A stretch of 64,000 bases of DNA from the NCBI RefSeq assembly GCF_002920615.1, contig NZ_PQSU01000033.1, positions 36,720 through 100,719 of the forward strand, read 5' to 3'. Shown here one piece after another: positions 50,581 to 58,790 of the stretch. Within the stretch, counting starts at the first letter, position 1, and the number at the start of each line of letters is the position of its first letter. The stretch comes from Streptomyces sp. Ru62 (GTDB taxonomy: Bacteria; Actinomycetota; Actinomycetes; Streptomycetales; Streptomycetaceae). The position numbers were made by a program, and so were the translations under genes. The notes under the pieces are model-generated. The model saw only the letters and a program-made list of their open reading frames with translations, ran no database searches and was not told the origin of the DNA.

Positions 50581-52050
50581 ATGTCCGACGCCCCCGCCCG
50601 GCCCGCCGAGGCCGGCCGCTCCGCTCCGGCACGGCCGGGTGCCGTGGTCGCGGTGCTGGCCCTGGCCGGTATCACCGTGTCGCTGATGCAGACCCTGGTG
50701 ATCCCGATCGTCCCGGAGCTGCCCGGCTATCTGCACGCCTCGGCGTCCGACGCCGCCTGGGCGGTCACGGCCACGCTGCTGGCCGCCGCCGTCGCCACCC
50801 CGGTGGCCGGCCGGCTCGGCGACATGTTCGGCAAGCGGCGCCTGCTGCTGGCCAGCCTCGTGCTGCTGGTGGCCGGTTCGGTGGTGTGCGCGCTCAGCGA
50901 CGCGCTCGTCCCGATGATCGTCGGCCGTACGCTCCAGGGGCTCGCCGCCGCCGTGGTCCCGCTGGGCATCAGCATCATGCGCGACGAGCTGCCGCCGGAG
51001 AAGCTGGCCGGCTCCACCGCGCTGATGAGCGCCTCGCTGGGCGTCGGCGGCGCGCTCGGGCTGCCCGCCGCGGCCTTCATCGCCGACCACTTCGACTGGC
51101 ACGTGCTGTTCTGGACCTCCGCGAGCCTCGGTGTCGTCGCGTTCGTGTGCGTGCTGAGCCTGGTGCCGGAGTCCGGCGTGCGCACGGGTGGGCGCTTCGA
51201 CGTGGCCGGCGCGCTGGGCATGGCCGTCGGTCTGGTCTCCCTGCTTCTGGCCATCTCCAAGGGCGCCGACTGGGGCTGGGGCAGCGGCACCACCCTGGGC
51301 CTGATCGCGCTCGCCGTCGTCGTGCTGCTGGGCTGGGGCCTGTTCGAGCTGCGTACCGCGCAGCCGCTGGTCGACCTGCGCACCACCGCCCGTCGCCAGG
51401 TGCTGTTCACCAACCTGGCCTCCATCGCGTTCGGCTTCTCGATGTTCGCGATGTCCCTGGTGCTGCCGCAGCTCCTCCAGCTGCCGACCCAGACCGGCTA
51501 CGGCCTCGGCAAGTCCATGCTCACCGTCGGCCTGGTGATGGCACCGCAGGGTCTGGTGATGATGGCCATGGCCCCGGTCTCCGCCATGATCACCAAGTCC
51601 CGGGGGCCGAAGATCACGCTCATGATCGGAGCGGTCGTCGTCGCCGCCGGGTACGCGCTCAACATCGTGCTGATGAGCGAGGTCTGGCACCTGGTCCTGG
51701 TCTCCTGCGTCATCGGCGCGGGCGTCGGCTTCGCCTACGGCGCCATGCCCGCGCTGATCATGGGCGCGGTCCCGGCCTCGGAGACGGCCGCCGCGAACAG
51801 TCTCAACACGCTGATGCGGTCCATCGGCACGTCGGTGGCCAGCGCGGTCGCGGGCGTCATCCTGGCCCAGATGACGATCAGCCTGGGCGGCCACGCGCTG
51901 CCGTCCGAGAACGGCTTCAAGGCCGTCATGGCACTCGGCGCCGGCGCGGCGGCCCTCGCCTTCGTCCTCGCCTCCTTCCTCCCCCGCCACCGCCCCGACA
52001 CCCCGGCCCCGACCCCGGCCCCGGAACCGACGACCGAACGGGTCGCCTGA
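50581..52050 (+). CDS. MFS drug-efflux transporter (DHA2 type)
   Basis: 489 residues with about 14 hydrophobic segments. Marks: GAVVAVLALAGITVSLMQTLVIPIVPELPG at helix 1, AGRLGDMFGKRRLLLASLVLL (motif A loop) and LGVGGALGLPAAAFIADHFDWHVLFW (motif C region). Proton-driven export of small hydrophobic compounds. Likely repressed by the divergent TetR protein. The C-terminus ends in a Pro/Thr-rich tail (PDTPAPTPAPEPTTERVA). Confidence 0.93.
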   Translation: MSDAPARPAEAGRSAPARPGAVVAVLALAGITVSLMQTLVIPIVPELPGYLHASASDAAWAVTATLLAAAVATPVAGRLGDMFGKRRLLLASLVLLVAGSVVCALSDALVPMIVGRTLQGLAAAVVPLGISIMRDELPPEKLAGSTALMSASLGVGGALGLPAAAFIADHFDWHVLFWTSASLGVVAFVCVLSLVPESGVRTGGRFDVAGALGMAVGLVSLLLAISKGADWGWGSGTTLGLIALAVVVLLGWGLFELRTAQPLVDLRTTARRQVLFTNLASIAFGFSMFAMSLVLPQLLQLPTQTGYGLGKSMLTVGLVMAPQGLVMMAMAPVSAMITKSRGPKITLMIGAVVVAAGYALNIVLMSEVWHLVLVSCVIGAGVGFAYGAMPALIMGAVPASETAAANSLNTLMRSIGTSVASAVAGVILAQMTISLGGHALPSENGFKAVMALGAGAAALAFVLASFLPRHRPDTPAPTPAPEPTTERVA

Positions 52051-52190
52051 GCGGAACCACGCCGACCGGGCGGACCTCCTGCCGCCGGAAACGGCCGCCT
52101 GAGCAGTGCTCCGCCGACCGAGCGGGGCGACTGAGGGGACCGCGCCGCCGGAGTCAGCCGACCCGATGCCGTAACCGCCCGCCCAGGCGA

Positions 52191-52219
52191 CACCGGGCCC
52201 GCGTCACGCGGGCCCGGTG
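52191..52219 (+). terminator. Terminator hairpin, 13-bp perfect stem
   Basis: CACCGGGCCCGCG pairs with CGCGGGCCCGGTG around TCA, 140 bp after the MFS stop. There is no T-tract, as usual in Streptomyces. Confidence 0.65.
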
Positions 52220-52239
52220 CGGCCCGCCGGCTGACCCCA

Positions 52240-52700
52240 CCCGCCACGCCCCCACCACGCCGCCCCGGCGCCGCGCCCCGCCGCCGGCACCACACGGCGG
52301 CCGCCCGTCGCCCTTGCGCCTGCCCCACCCGGCGGCACCGGGCCCCCGCACGGACTCGGCGCCGCGCAGTCACCCCTTCCCGGCGCGCACCCCACCTCGC
52401 CGACCACGCGCCCCGTCGAGCCGGCGCAGGGCCCCCCACGCCGCGCCCGCTCCACTCGGCACCAGACCCGCACCGCCCCGGCCCGTGCCACGCGCCGCGC
52501 ATCCCACCCCGCGCACCCCCACCCCGCCGACGAAGCACCCCACCCAGCCCGCACAGCACCGCACGAGCCACATTCCAGGCCCTACGGAGCCCGCCCAGCC
52601 CCGTCCGGGACCGCGCGAGACGACACCCCGTCCGGCACGCTTCCACCGCCCATGCCGACCCCCGCCCCGCACCCCGCGCACGCCGGCCGGCGGCCCCCGT
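52240..52700 (+). other. C-rich, G-poor non-coding stretch
   Basis: About 460 bp in which the plus strand is strongly C-biased; in 52501-52560 I count 37 C and 9 G. Reading frames here translate to Pro/Thr/His-rich (plus) or Gly/Trp/Arg-rich (minus) strings and look unnatural. It lies between the MFS gene and the DNA ligase gene, after the hairpin at 52191. Transcribed from the left, the RNA would be unstructured and C-rich, the type of sequence that Rho binds. Confidence 0.6.
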
Positions 52701-52749
52701 GCCCGCCCTCGCCACGCAACCGTTCAGGGGAACCCGGTGGGAAAGGGGC

Positions 52750-53772
52750 GTGACGGCGTCGGGGGTGGTCGAGATCTCTGCCGTGACCGCCGTGACCCTG
52801 CCGCTGATTCCACCCATGCTCGCGACGCCCGGCAGCCTGCCGCCCGCCGCGCAGGACGCGCGGTGGGCGTACGAGACCAAGCAGGACGGCCAGCGCGTGA
52901 TGGTGTACCTGCCCGGCGACGGCAGTGTGCTGCTGCGCGCCCGCTCGGGCGAGGACATCACCGGTGCCTACCCGGAGCTCCGGCCACTCGGCGGGGCGCT
53001 GGGCACCACCCCCGCCGTGCTGGACGGCGAGGTGCTGGCCCTGGACGAGCGGGGCCGGGCCGACTTCCAGCTCCTGCAGAGCCGGATGGGCCTCGCGCAC
53101 GCCCCCGCGCGGGCGGCGCGCAGGGCCGCGCAGGTCCCGGTGCACCTGGTGCTGTTCGACGTGCCCTATCTGCAGGAGTCCCTGGTACGGCTGCCGTACC
53201 TGCGGCGGCGGGCCCGGCTGGAGGAGCTGGGGCTCGCCGGGCCGTACTGGTCGACGCCGGGAGCGGTGACCGGGCACGGCGCCGAGGCACTCGCGGCGAC
53301 CAGGGAGCACGGCCTGGAGGGCCTGGTGTGCAAGCGGCTGAACTCGGTGTACGAACCGGGCGTGCGCTCCCGCGCCTGGATCAAGATCCGGAACATGCGG
53401 GCCGAGGACGTGATCGTCGGTGGCTGGCTGCCCGGCAAGGGACGGCTGACCGGGCTGCCCGGCGCGGTGCTGGTCGGCCAGCGCGACCCGGAGGGCCGGC
53501 TGCGGTACGTCGGCGGGGTGGGCACCGGCTGGAGCGAGGCCGAGCGCACCGGGCTGGCGGAGCTGCTGCGGGACACGGCGAGCGACCGGTGCCCCTTCGA
53601 GCCCGTGCCGCGCGTCCCCGGCGCGCGCTGGGTGCTGCCCCGGCTGGTGGGTGAGGTCAGCTACAGCACCCGTACCCGCAACGGCATGCTGCGCCAGCCC
53701 TCCTGGCTGCGGCTGCGCCCGGATCTCACCCCGGAGGAGTCGGCGGCGGACCTGCCCGGGGCATCCGGCTGA
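52750..53772 (+). CDS. ATP-dependent DNA ligase (LigC/LigD ligase-domain type)
   Basis: 340 residues from GTG 52750 (other in-frame starts at 52699 and 52792 cannot be excluded). The nucleotidyltransferase motif I is ETKQDGQR with K44 as the AMP-accepting lysine. Further motifs: VLDGEVLAL (III), EGLVCKRLNSVYEPG (IV) and SRAWIKIRN (V). The OB-fold domain follows (about 215-330; VIVGGWLPGKGRLTG). It seals DNA ends, most probably in Ku-dependent end joining or repair. The matching phosphoesterase domain is a separate gene at 35556. No Ku gene is seen in the window. Confidence 0.93.
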   Translation: MTASGVVEISAVTAVTLPLIPPMLATPGSLPPAAQDARWAYETKQDGQRVMVYLPGDGSVLLRARSGEDITGAYPELRPLGGALGTTPAVLDGEVLALDERGRADFQLLQSRMGLAHAPARAARRAAQVPVHLVLFDVPYLQESLVRLPYLRRRARLEELGLAGPYWSTPGAVTGHGAEALAATREHGLEGLVCKRLNSVYEPGVRSRAWIKIRNMRAEDVIVGGWLPGKGRLTGLPGAVLVGQRDPEGRLRYVGGVGTGWSEAERTGLAELLRDTASDRCPFEPVPRVPGARWVLPRLVGEVSYSTRTRNGMLRQPSWLRLRPDLTPEESAADLPGASG

Positions 53773-53796
53773 GGCCGGTGGGTCTATCGTGTCCGC

Positions 53797-54732
53797 ATGC
53801 CGGTTCCCGAACTGATCCGAATCGTCTCCCGCGACTCGCCCATGGCCCTGGCCCAGGTCGAACGGGTGCGCGCCGAGTTGGCGGTGCTGCACCCGGGTGT
53901 GCGCACCACGGTCGTACCGGTGAAGACCACCGGTGACAAGTGGCTCGGCGATCTCTCCCAGGTCGAGGGCAAGGGAGCGTTCACCAAGGAGGTGGACGCC
54001 GCCCTGCTGGCCGGTGAGGCGGATCTCGCGGTGCACTGCGTCAAGGACGTGCCCGCCGACCGGCCGCTGCCGGCCGGGACGGTGTTCGCCGCGTTCCTGA
54101 AGCGGGACGACATCCGGGACGCGCTGGTGCACCCGGGCGGGCTCACCCTGGACGAGCTGCCGGCCGGCACCCGGATCGGCACCTCCGCGGTCCGCCGCAT
54201 CGCCCAACTGGCCGCCACCCATCCGCATCTGAAGTGCGTGCCCTTCCGGGGCAACGCCAACCGCCGGCTGGAGAAGCTGGCCGCCGGTGAGGCGGACGCG
54301 CTGCTGCTGGCGGTGTCCGGCCTGGAGCGCATCGGCCGGGCGGACGTGATCAGCGAGGTGCTGTCCCCGGAGGCGATGATGCCGCCGATCGGCGCGGGCA
54401 TCCTCGCGTTGCAGTGCCGGGAGGACGACAGCGAGCTGATCGACGCGGTCAGCGGGCTCAGCGACGCGGCCACCCACCGGGAGGCGACGGCCGAACGCAT
54501 GTTCCTGCACGTGCTCCAGGGACACTGCAACAGCCCCATCGCCGGGTACGCGCGCGTCGACCGGAGCGGTGAACTCTCCCTGCGGGCCTGTGTCTTCACC
54601 CCCGACGGCAAGACCCGGCTGAACGCCCACGAGTGGGCGGGCCGGCTCGATCCGGCCACCCTCGGCACCTCCGTCGCGGTGGCGCTGCTGCGGCAGGGGG
54701 CGCGCGAGATCATCGACGGCATTCCGCACTGA
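53797..54732 (+). CDS. hemC: Hydroxymethylbilane synthase (porphobilinogen deaminase)
   Basis: 311 residues. IRIVSRDSPMALAQVERVRAEL, KGAFTKEVDAALLAGEADLAVHCVKDVPAD with catalytic D84, IGTSAVRRIAQL, FRGNANRRLEKLAAGEADALLLAVSGLERIG, and the cofactor-attaching Cys C244 in LQGHCNSPIAGYARV are all in the right places. It would link four porphobilinogens into hydroxymethylbilane. No other heme genes are near, and the wording HCVKDVP and GHCNSP differs from the common HSxKDxP and GGCxxP, so this looks like a diverged second copy rather than the housekeeping enzyme. Confidence 0.88.
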   Translation: MPVPELIRIVSRDSPMALAQVERVRAELAVLHPGVRTTVVPVKTTGDKWLGDLSQVEGKGAFTKEVDAALLAGEADLAVHCVKDVPADRPLPAGTVFAAFLKRDDIRDALVHPGGLTLDELPAGTRIGTSAVRRIAQLAATHPHLKCVPFRGNANRRLEKLAAGEADALLLAVSGLERIGRADVISEVLSPEAMMPPIGAGILALQCREDDSELIDAVSGLSDAATHREATAERMFLHVLQGHCNSPIAGYARVDRSGELSLRACVFTPDGKTRLNAHEWAGRLDPATLGTSVAVALLRQGAREIIDGIPH

Positions 54733-54762
54733 GCGCCGTACGACGCCCCGCGCGGGCGCTCG

Positions 54763-55287
54763 TCAGGCGGAACCGGGCTCGCTCTGGTCCCTCAGGAACG
54801 CGCTGACCTGGTGGGCCAGGCTGCCCTGTCCGGTGCCGGCGGGTGCGGCCGGCGCGGCCGGCTCCACGATGCCGATGCCGCCCGCCCACAGCCGGCGGTC
54901 GGTCCACTCGTCCTCCACCCGCAGCTGCACCTGCACGTCCACGTGTGTGAGGGCGGCCTCGGGCGCGGCGGCGTAGACGACGGCGGTGGCCCGGCGCAGC
55001 GGGTAGACGTCGAAGCCCTCGATGAACTGGGAGTTGCGCCAGTCGATGAAGGCGCCCTCACCGTCCGGACCGACGCGGACGTCGATCTGACCGTCCTCCA
55101 GATGGATGCCGTAGTGCCGCGCGCCGCGGTTCTCCACGGTCACCCGGACGCTGAAGTACGTCAGCCCGGCGGCGGCGTCGTCCCGTCCGCGCGGCGGCTC
55201 GGCCGGCTCCAGACGGTGGACGCGGACCCGCAGACCGGCATGCTCCTCGTACTCCTGCCAGTCCCCGACCACGTTCGGCTCGTACAC
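54763..55287 (-). CDS. Hypothetical protein
   Basis: 174 residues; GTG 55287 follows GAGAGGGG. I do not recognise a family. It is mostly beta-strand in appearance (YFSVRVTVENRGARHYGIHLEDGQIDVRVG, DVQVQLRVEDEW), like a small immunoglobulin-type or DUF4352-like fold, with an Ala/Pro-rich linker near residue 145 and no signal peptide or membrane segment. Two palindromes in the 50 bp upstream suggest that expression is controlled. Confidence 0.75.
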   Translation of the reverse strand: MYEPNVVGDWQEYEEHAGLRVRVHRLEPAEPPRGRDDAAAGLTYFSVRVTVENRGARHYGIHLEDGQIDVRVGPDGEGAFIDWRNSQFIEGFDVYPLRRATAVVYAAAPEAALTHVDVQVQLRVEDEWTDRRLWAGGIGIVEPAAPAAPAGTGQGSLAHQVSAFLRDQSEPGSA

Positions 55288-55294
55288 AGTGCCC

Positions 55295-55339
55295 CTCTCG
55301 ACCTTCGAGAGCTGCTGTCTATCTGTGCGCTCAGCGCAC
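55295..55339. promoter_or_regulatory. Two palindromes upstream of the 54763-55287 gene
   Basis: CTCTCGA-CCT-TCGAGAG (55295-55311) and GTGCGCTCAGCGCAC (55325-55339, perfect). They occupy the promoter region immediately upstream of GTG 55287. Confidence 0.5.
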
Positions 55340-55477
55340 TGTCAAATGAGCGGAATGCGCTGTGGCCAGGGGATTCACCCGCTTTGATCGGTGATCAAGC
55401 GCTGCGCAGGAAGAATCCGTTCGCGGCCGCTCCCGGCCGGGTGCGCGCGCGTGCCGCACATCACGTCCGCGGCAAGA

Positions 55478-56338
55478 TCAGCGGGCCAGCCGGCCGAGCA
55501 GCGCGGAGGCCGCGGTGATGCCCGCCGCGGCGGCCACCGCCAGCACCCCGAAGTCGGCGGCCGGATGCGCGGGCGTACCGAGCAGCAGGCCCCGCAGGGC
55601 GTCCACTTGATAGCTCAGCGGGTTGACCTTGCTGACCGCCTGCAGCCAGCCCGGCATCACCGACACGGGGTAGAGGGCGTTGGAGCCGAAGAACAGCGGC
55701 ATGGTGATCGCCTGTCCGAAGCCCATCAGCCGGTCGCGGCTGAGCACGATCCCGGCAATGGTCATCGACAGGCAGGAGAAGAACACGGAGGCGAGGACCA
55801 CCGCGAGGGCGACGCCGAGCAGCCTGAGCGGGTTCCAGGTGAGGGCGACGCCGAGCAGTGCGGCGATCACGATCACGACGACCGCCTGGACCAGCGACTT
55901 CACCCCGGCCGCGAAGGCCTTGCCGGTGATCAGGGCCGAGCGCGGGGTGGGGGTGACGAGCAGCTTGTTCAGGATGCCCGCGTCCCGCTCCCAGATGATC
56001 TGGATGCCGTAGAAGATCGCGATGAACATCGCCGACTGGGCGATGATGCCGGGCGCCAGATAGTCGATGTACGGGACCCCGCCGGTGGGTATCGCCCTGA
56101 TCCGGGTGAAGGTCTGGCCGAAGATCAGCAGCCACAGGGCGGGCTGGACCGCGCGGGTGTACAGCTCGGTCCGGTCGTGGCGCAGCTTCTGGAGCTCGAC
56201 GGCGCACATGGCGACCACCCGGGCGGGCAGGACCCGCCAGCCCGCGCGCGGTACGGGCGGGGTGAGCAGCAGGGCGGTGCCGTCTCCGGGAGTGCCGTCA
56301 GCCGACGCGGTGCGCGGTGCGGCGGGTGCTTCGGACAT
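55478..56338 (-). CDS. ABC-2 type transporter permease (DrrB-like)
   Basis: 286 residues. Six hydrophobic segments; ELQKLRHDRTELYTRAVQPALWLLIFGQTF at the start, YLAPGIIAQSAMFIAIFYG, and the ABC-2 signature FFGSNALYPVSVMPGWLQAVSKVNPLSYQVDALRG near the end. Makes the membrane part of an exporter with the ATPase gene, whose 3' end it overlaps by 41 bp. Lipids, drugs or peptides are the usual cargo. Confidence 0.93.
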   Translation of the reverse strand: MSEAPAAPRTASADGTPGDGTALLLTPPVPRAGWRVLPARVVAMCAVELQKLRHDRTELYTRAVQPALWLLIFGQTFTRIRAIPTGGVPYIDYLAPGIIAQSAMFIAIFYGIQIIWERDAGILNKLLVTPTPRSALITGKAFAAGVKSLVQAVVVIVIAALLGVALTWNPLRLLGVALAVVLASVFFSCLSMTIAGIVLSRDRLMGFGQAITMPLFFGSNALYPVSVMPGWLQAVSKVNPLSYQVDALRGLLLGTPAHPAADFGVLAVAAAAGITAASALLGRLAR

Positions 56339-57200
56339 CGCGGAAACCTCCTCCGGAGTGGTCGTCGAGGCCGCTGCCGGCGATGTCGCGGAAGACGTCC
56401 TCCAGCGTGGGCAGGCGGTCGGCCCCCTGCCGTTCGGCGAGGCCCCGGCGCAGTGCCGCCGGGGTGCCGAGGGCGCGGACCCGGCCGCGGTGCATGAGGC
56501 CGACCCGGTCGCAGTACTGGTCGGCCTCGTCCATGTAGTGGGTGGTGACCAGGACGGTCATGCCGGTGGTGGCGCGTACGGCGTTGATGTGCTCCCAGAC
56601 GCCGGTGCGGGCGATCGGGTCCAGGCCGATCGTGGGCTCGTCGAGGATCAGCAGCCGGGGGGCGCTGACCAGGGCCTGGGCGAGTTCCAGGCGGCGGACC
56701 ATGCCGCCGGAGTAGGTGCCGGCCAGCCGGTCGGCGGCGTCGGCGAGGCCGACGGCGGCGAGGGCCTGGGCGACGCGTGCGGCGCGCTCGCGGCGCGGCA
56801 CGTCGAAGACCCGGGCGAAGAGGGCGACGTTCTCCCGGCCGGTGAGCCCGCTGTCGGCGGACAGCTGCTGCGGGACGTAGCCGAGCAGCCGGCGCACCGC
56901 CATCCGTTGCCTGGCGGCGTCATGCCCGAAGACGCGGACCATGCCGGCCGGGACGGGCAGCAGTGTGGTGATGCACCGGATGGCGGTGGTCTTGCCGGCG
57001 CCGTTGGGCCCCAGCAGCCCGAACACCTCACCCTCCCGGACGGCCAGATCCAGCCCGTCGACGGCACGGGTCTCACCGAAGGCGTAGGCGAGCCCGGTGC
57101 AGGAGACGGCTTCCACGGAGGCACGGGCCTCGGCGTCGGGCGGGCCGGCGGCCTCCGTCGCGCCGGGCGTACCGGATCCGCCAGTCAGGTCGCTCGTCAT
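56298..57200 (-). CDS. ABC transporter ATP-binding protein (DrrA-like)
   Basis: 300 residues. Walker A GLLGPNGAGKTT, Q-loop YVPQQLS, signature TYSGGMVRRLELAQAL, Walker B RLLILDEPTIGLDP and the switch His in LVTTHYMDEADQYCDRV are all present. The C-terminal tail LERLPTLEDVF-like segment (RLPTLEDVFRDIAG) is typical of the daunorubicin-resistance DrrA subgroup. Energises the permease encoded next to it. The start overlaps the MarR stop by ATGA. Confidence 0.95.
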   Translation of the reverse strand: MTSDLTGGSGTPGATEAAGPPDAEARASVEAVSCTGLAYAFGETRAVDGLDLAVREGEVFGLLGPNGAGKTTAIRCITTLLPVPAGMVRVFGHDAARQRMAVRRLLGYVPQQLSADSGLTGRENVALFARVFDVPRRERAARVAQALAAVGLADAADRLAGTYSGGMVRRLELAQALVSAPRLLILDEPTIGLDPIARTGVWEHINAVRATTGMTVLVTTHYMDEADQYCDRVGLMHRGRVRALGTPAALRRGLAERQGADRLPTLEDVFRDIAGSGLDDHSGGGFRDVRSTRRTAHRVG

Positions 57201-57652
57201 GTTTCCTCGGCCTCCTCGTGCAGCATGACGGCCAGCCTGCGCAGGGCCGGCAGGGCCGCGCGCAGGGCCTCGCGGTCGGCCTCGCCGAGCCGGGAGACAT
57301 GCCGGCCGACCAGTTCGGCCCGGCGGCGCTGCCAGTCCGCGAGCCGCTGCTCGGCGGCTCCGGTCAGCAGCAGCCGGGCGGCCCGACGGTCGGCCGGGTC
57401 GGTCTCGCGGACCAGGTAGCCGTCCCGGACGAGCTGGTTGACCAGGGTCGACACGGAGTTTCCGGCCAGGTGCAGCCGACGGGCCGCGTCCGAGACCCCG
57501 ATCCCGGGCCGGGACTCGACCAGCCGCAGCAGTTCGACCTCGGCGCCGCGCAGCCGGGGCATGGTGAGCCCGCCGCGCAGCCGGCGCCGGATCAGCCGCT
57601 GGATGCGCACCAGCGCGTCGGCGAGCTCCTCGGGAAAGATGTCGGCGACCAC
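57197..57652 (-). CDS. MarR family transcriptional regulator of the ABC exporter
   Basis: 151 residues. GTG 57652 is chosen because TAATGT lies just upstream (leaderless type) and the longer frame has no ribosome site. The winged helix covers about 45-105: LRLVESRPGIGVSDAARRLHLAGNSVSTLVNQLVRDGYLVRETDPADRRAARLLLT. First gene of the marR-ATPase-permease operon; a palindrome overlaps its promoter, so the protein probably represses its own operon. Confidence 0.9.
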   Translation of the reverse strand: MVADIFPEELADALVRIQRLIRRRLRGGLTMPRLRGAEVELLRLVESRPGIGVSDAARRLHLAGNSVSTLVNQLVRDGYLVRETDPADRRAARLLLTGAAEQRLADWQRRRAELVGRHVSRLGEADREALRAALPALRRLAVMLHEEAEET

Positions 57653-57663
57653 GCTTCGGACAT

Positions 57664-57682
57664 TACCTCTGCTACAGAGGTA
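57664..57682. promoter_or_regulatory. MarR operator TACCTCTG-CTA-CAGAGGTA
   Basis: Perfect 8-bp arms around CTA, 12-30 bp upstream of GTG 57652. The left edge overlaps the TAATGT -10 candidate, ideal for repression. Confidence 0.75.
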
Positions 57683-57762
57683 TCGCCTCCCCAGAGCTTT
57701 CCCAGGGCTTCCCAAGAGGCGGTCAAGAACCTCCTGCCCGACTCCCCCATATGTACCTGTTT

Positions 57763-57788
57763 GTTTTGAGATGTCCACGAGCGGGAAT
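57763..57788 (+). promoter_or_regulatory. SigB-type promoter candidate GTTTT-N15-GGGAAT
   Basis: GTTTT (57763-57767), 15-base spacer, GGGAAT (57783-57788). It resembles the promoters read by Streptomyces SigB-group sigma factors (GnnTn-14-16-GGGTA/T) and stands 137 bp upstream of a sigma gene of that same group, which suggests autoregulation. Confidence 0.5.
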
Positions 57789-57924
57789 GGGCACATCAGT
57801 GCTTCGGACAGGAGGCACGTCCGTGGGAGCCGGCCCTCGCCGGACGCCCCGGTGTCCTATCCATGGTCCGAGCGCACCTCCCACGGTGTCTGTCATCCAG
57901 CACCTGCTGAGAGAGGTGCGCGCG

Positions 57925-58722
57925 ATGCGTGTCACTGGCAGCACGAAACCCCATCCACACGACGACGCCCCGGACACCAGCGGCGCTTTCGAGCGGCTCG
58001 CCGGGCTGCCCGACGGTCCCGAGCGCCAGGCGCTGCGGGACGAGCTCGTCCGGTTGTGGCTGCCCATGGCCGAGCGGATCGCCGTACGGTTCCGCGGCCG
58101 TGGCGAGGCCCTGGAGGACCTGTACCAGGTGGCCGCGCTGGGCCTGGTCAAGGCCGTCGACCACTACGATCCCGACCGCGGCCGGGCCTTCGAGGCGTAC
58201 GCGGTGCCCACCATCACCGGGGAGATCAAGCGGCACTTCCGTGACCACATGTGGACCCTGCATGTGCCGCGCCGGGTGCAGGACCTGCGCAACCGGGTCC
58301 GCGCCGCCACCAAGGAGCTGGCGCAGACCACGCCGGGCCGGGCGCCCACCGTCGCCGAGATCGCCGCGTTCACGCGGCTCAGCGAGGACGAGGTGCGCAC
58401 CGGTATGGAGGCGCTGGAGTGCTTCTCCGCCCTGTCCCTGGACGCCGAGGTGACCGGCACGGACGGCTACGCGCTGGGCGACTCCCTGGGCGGCCCGGAC
58501 CCGGGGTTCGACCTGGTCGTGGACCGGGCCGCGGTGAAGCCGTGTCTGGAGGCGCTGCCCGAGCGCGAACGCACCATCCTCTACCTGCGGTTCTTCGGTG
58601 GTATGACGCAGAGCCGGATCGCCCAGCAGCTGGGCATCTCGCAGATGCACGTCTCGCGGCTGCTCAGCGGCTGCTTCGACCGGCTGCGCGACGAACTGCT
58701 CGCGGAGGCCCGTGCCCGCTGA
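57925..58722 (+). CDS. SigB/SigF/SigG-family RNA polymerase sigma factor
   Basis: 265 residues; ATG 57925 follows GAGAGGTG. Region 2: EDLYQVAALGLVKAVDHYDPDRGRAFEAYAVPTITGEIKRHFRDHMWTLHVPRR. Region 3: VRAATKELAQTTPGRAPTVAEIAAF. Region 4: LPERERTILYLRFFGGMTQSRIAQQLGISQMHVSRLLS. This is the stress/sporulation group III sigma factor pattern, a group expanded in Streptomyces and controlled by anti-sigma and anti-anti-sigma proteins. No anti-sigma gene is adjacent. Phosphatases and ATPases of the partner-switching type elsewhere in the window could act on it, but this cannot be shown. Confidence 0.93.
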   Translation: MRVTGSTKPHPHDDAPDTSGAFERLAGLPDGPERQALRDELVRLWLPMAERIAVRFRGRGEALEDLYQVAALGLVKAVDHYDPDRGRAFEAYAVPTITGEIKRHFRDHMWTLHVPRRVQDLRNRVRAATKELAQTTPGRAPTVAEIAAFTRLSEDEVRTGMEALECFSALSLDAEVTGTDGYALGDSLGGPDPGFDLVVDRAAVKPCLEALPERERTILYLRFFGGMTQSRIAQQLGISQMHVSRLLSGCFDRLRDELLAEARAR

Positions 58723-58730
58723 GCCCGGTT

Positions 58731-58762
58731 CCCCGGGAGCCCCCGTTCCCCGGCTCCCGGGG
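58731..58762. terminator. Terminator hairpin, 11-bp stem
   Basis: CCCCGGGAGCC pairs with GGCTCCCGGGG around a 10-base loop, between the convergent sigma and ANTAR genes. A further GGCTCCC/GGGAGCC pair follows. Confidence 0.65.
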
Positions 58763-58790
58763 GGCCCAGGCTCCCAGGAGGCCCGGGAGC

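Noticed and set aside
52370..52681. Minus-strand Gly/Arg/Trp-rich frame in the C-rich stretch
   Set aside because: Composition follows from the C bias of the plus strand; no ribosome site or family.
50469..53654. 1061-codon plus-strand frame over the MFS gene, C-rich stretch and ligase
   Set aside because: Out of frame with both real genes and of unnatural composition.
55391..56497. Plus-strand frame opposite the ABC permease
   Set aside because: Shadow of the permease, which has membrane segments and the ABC-2 signature.
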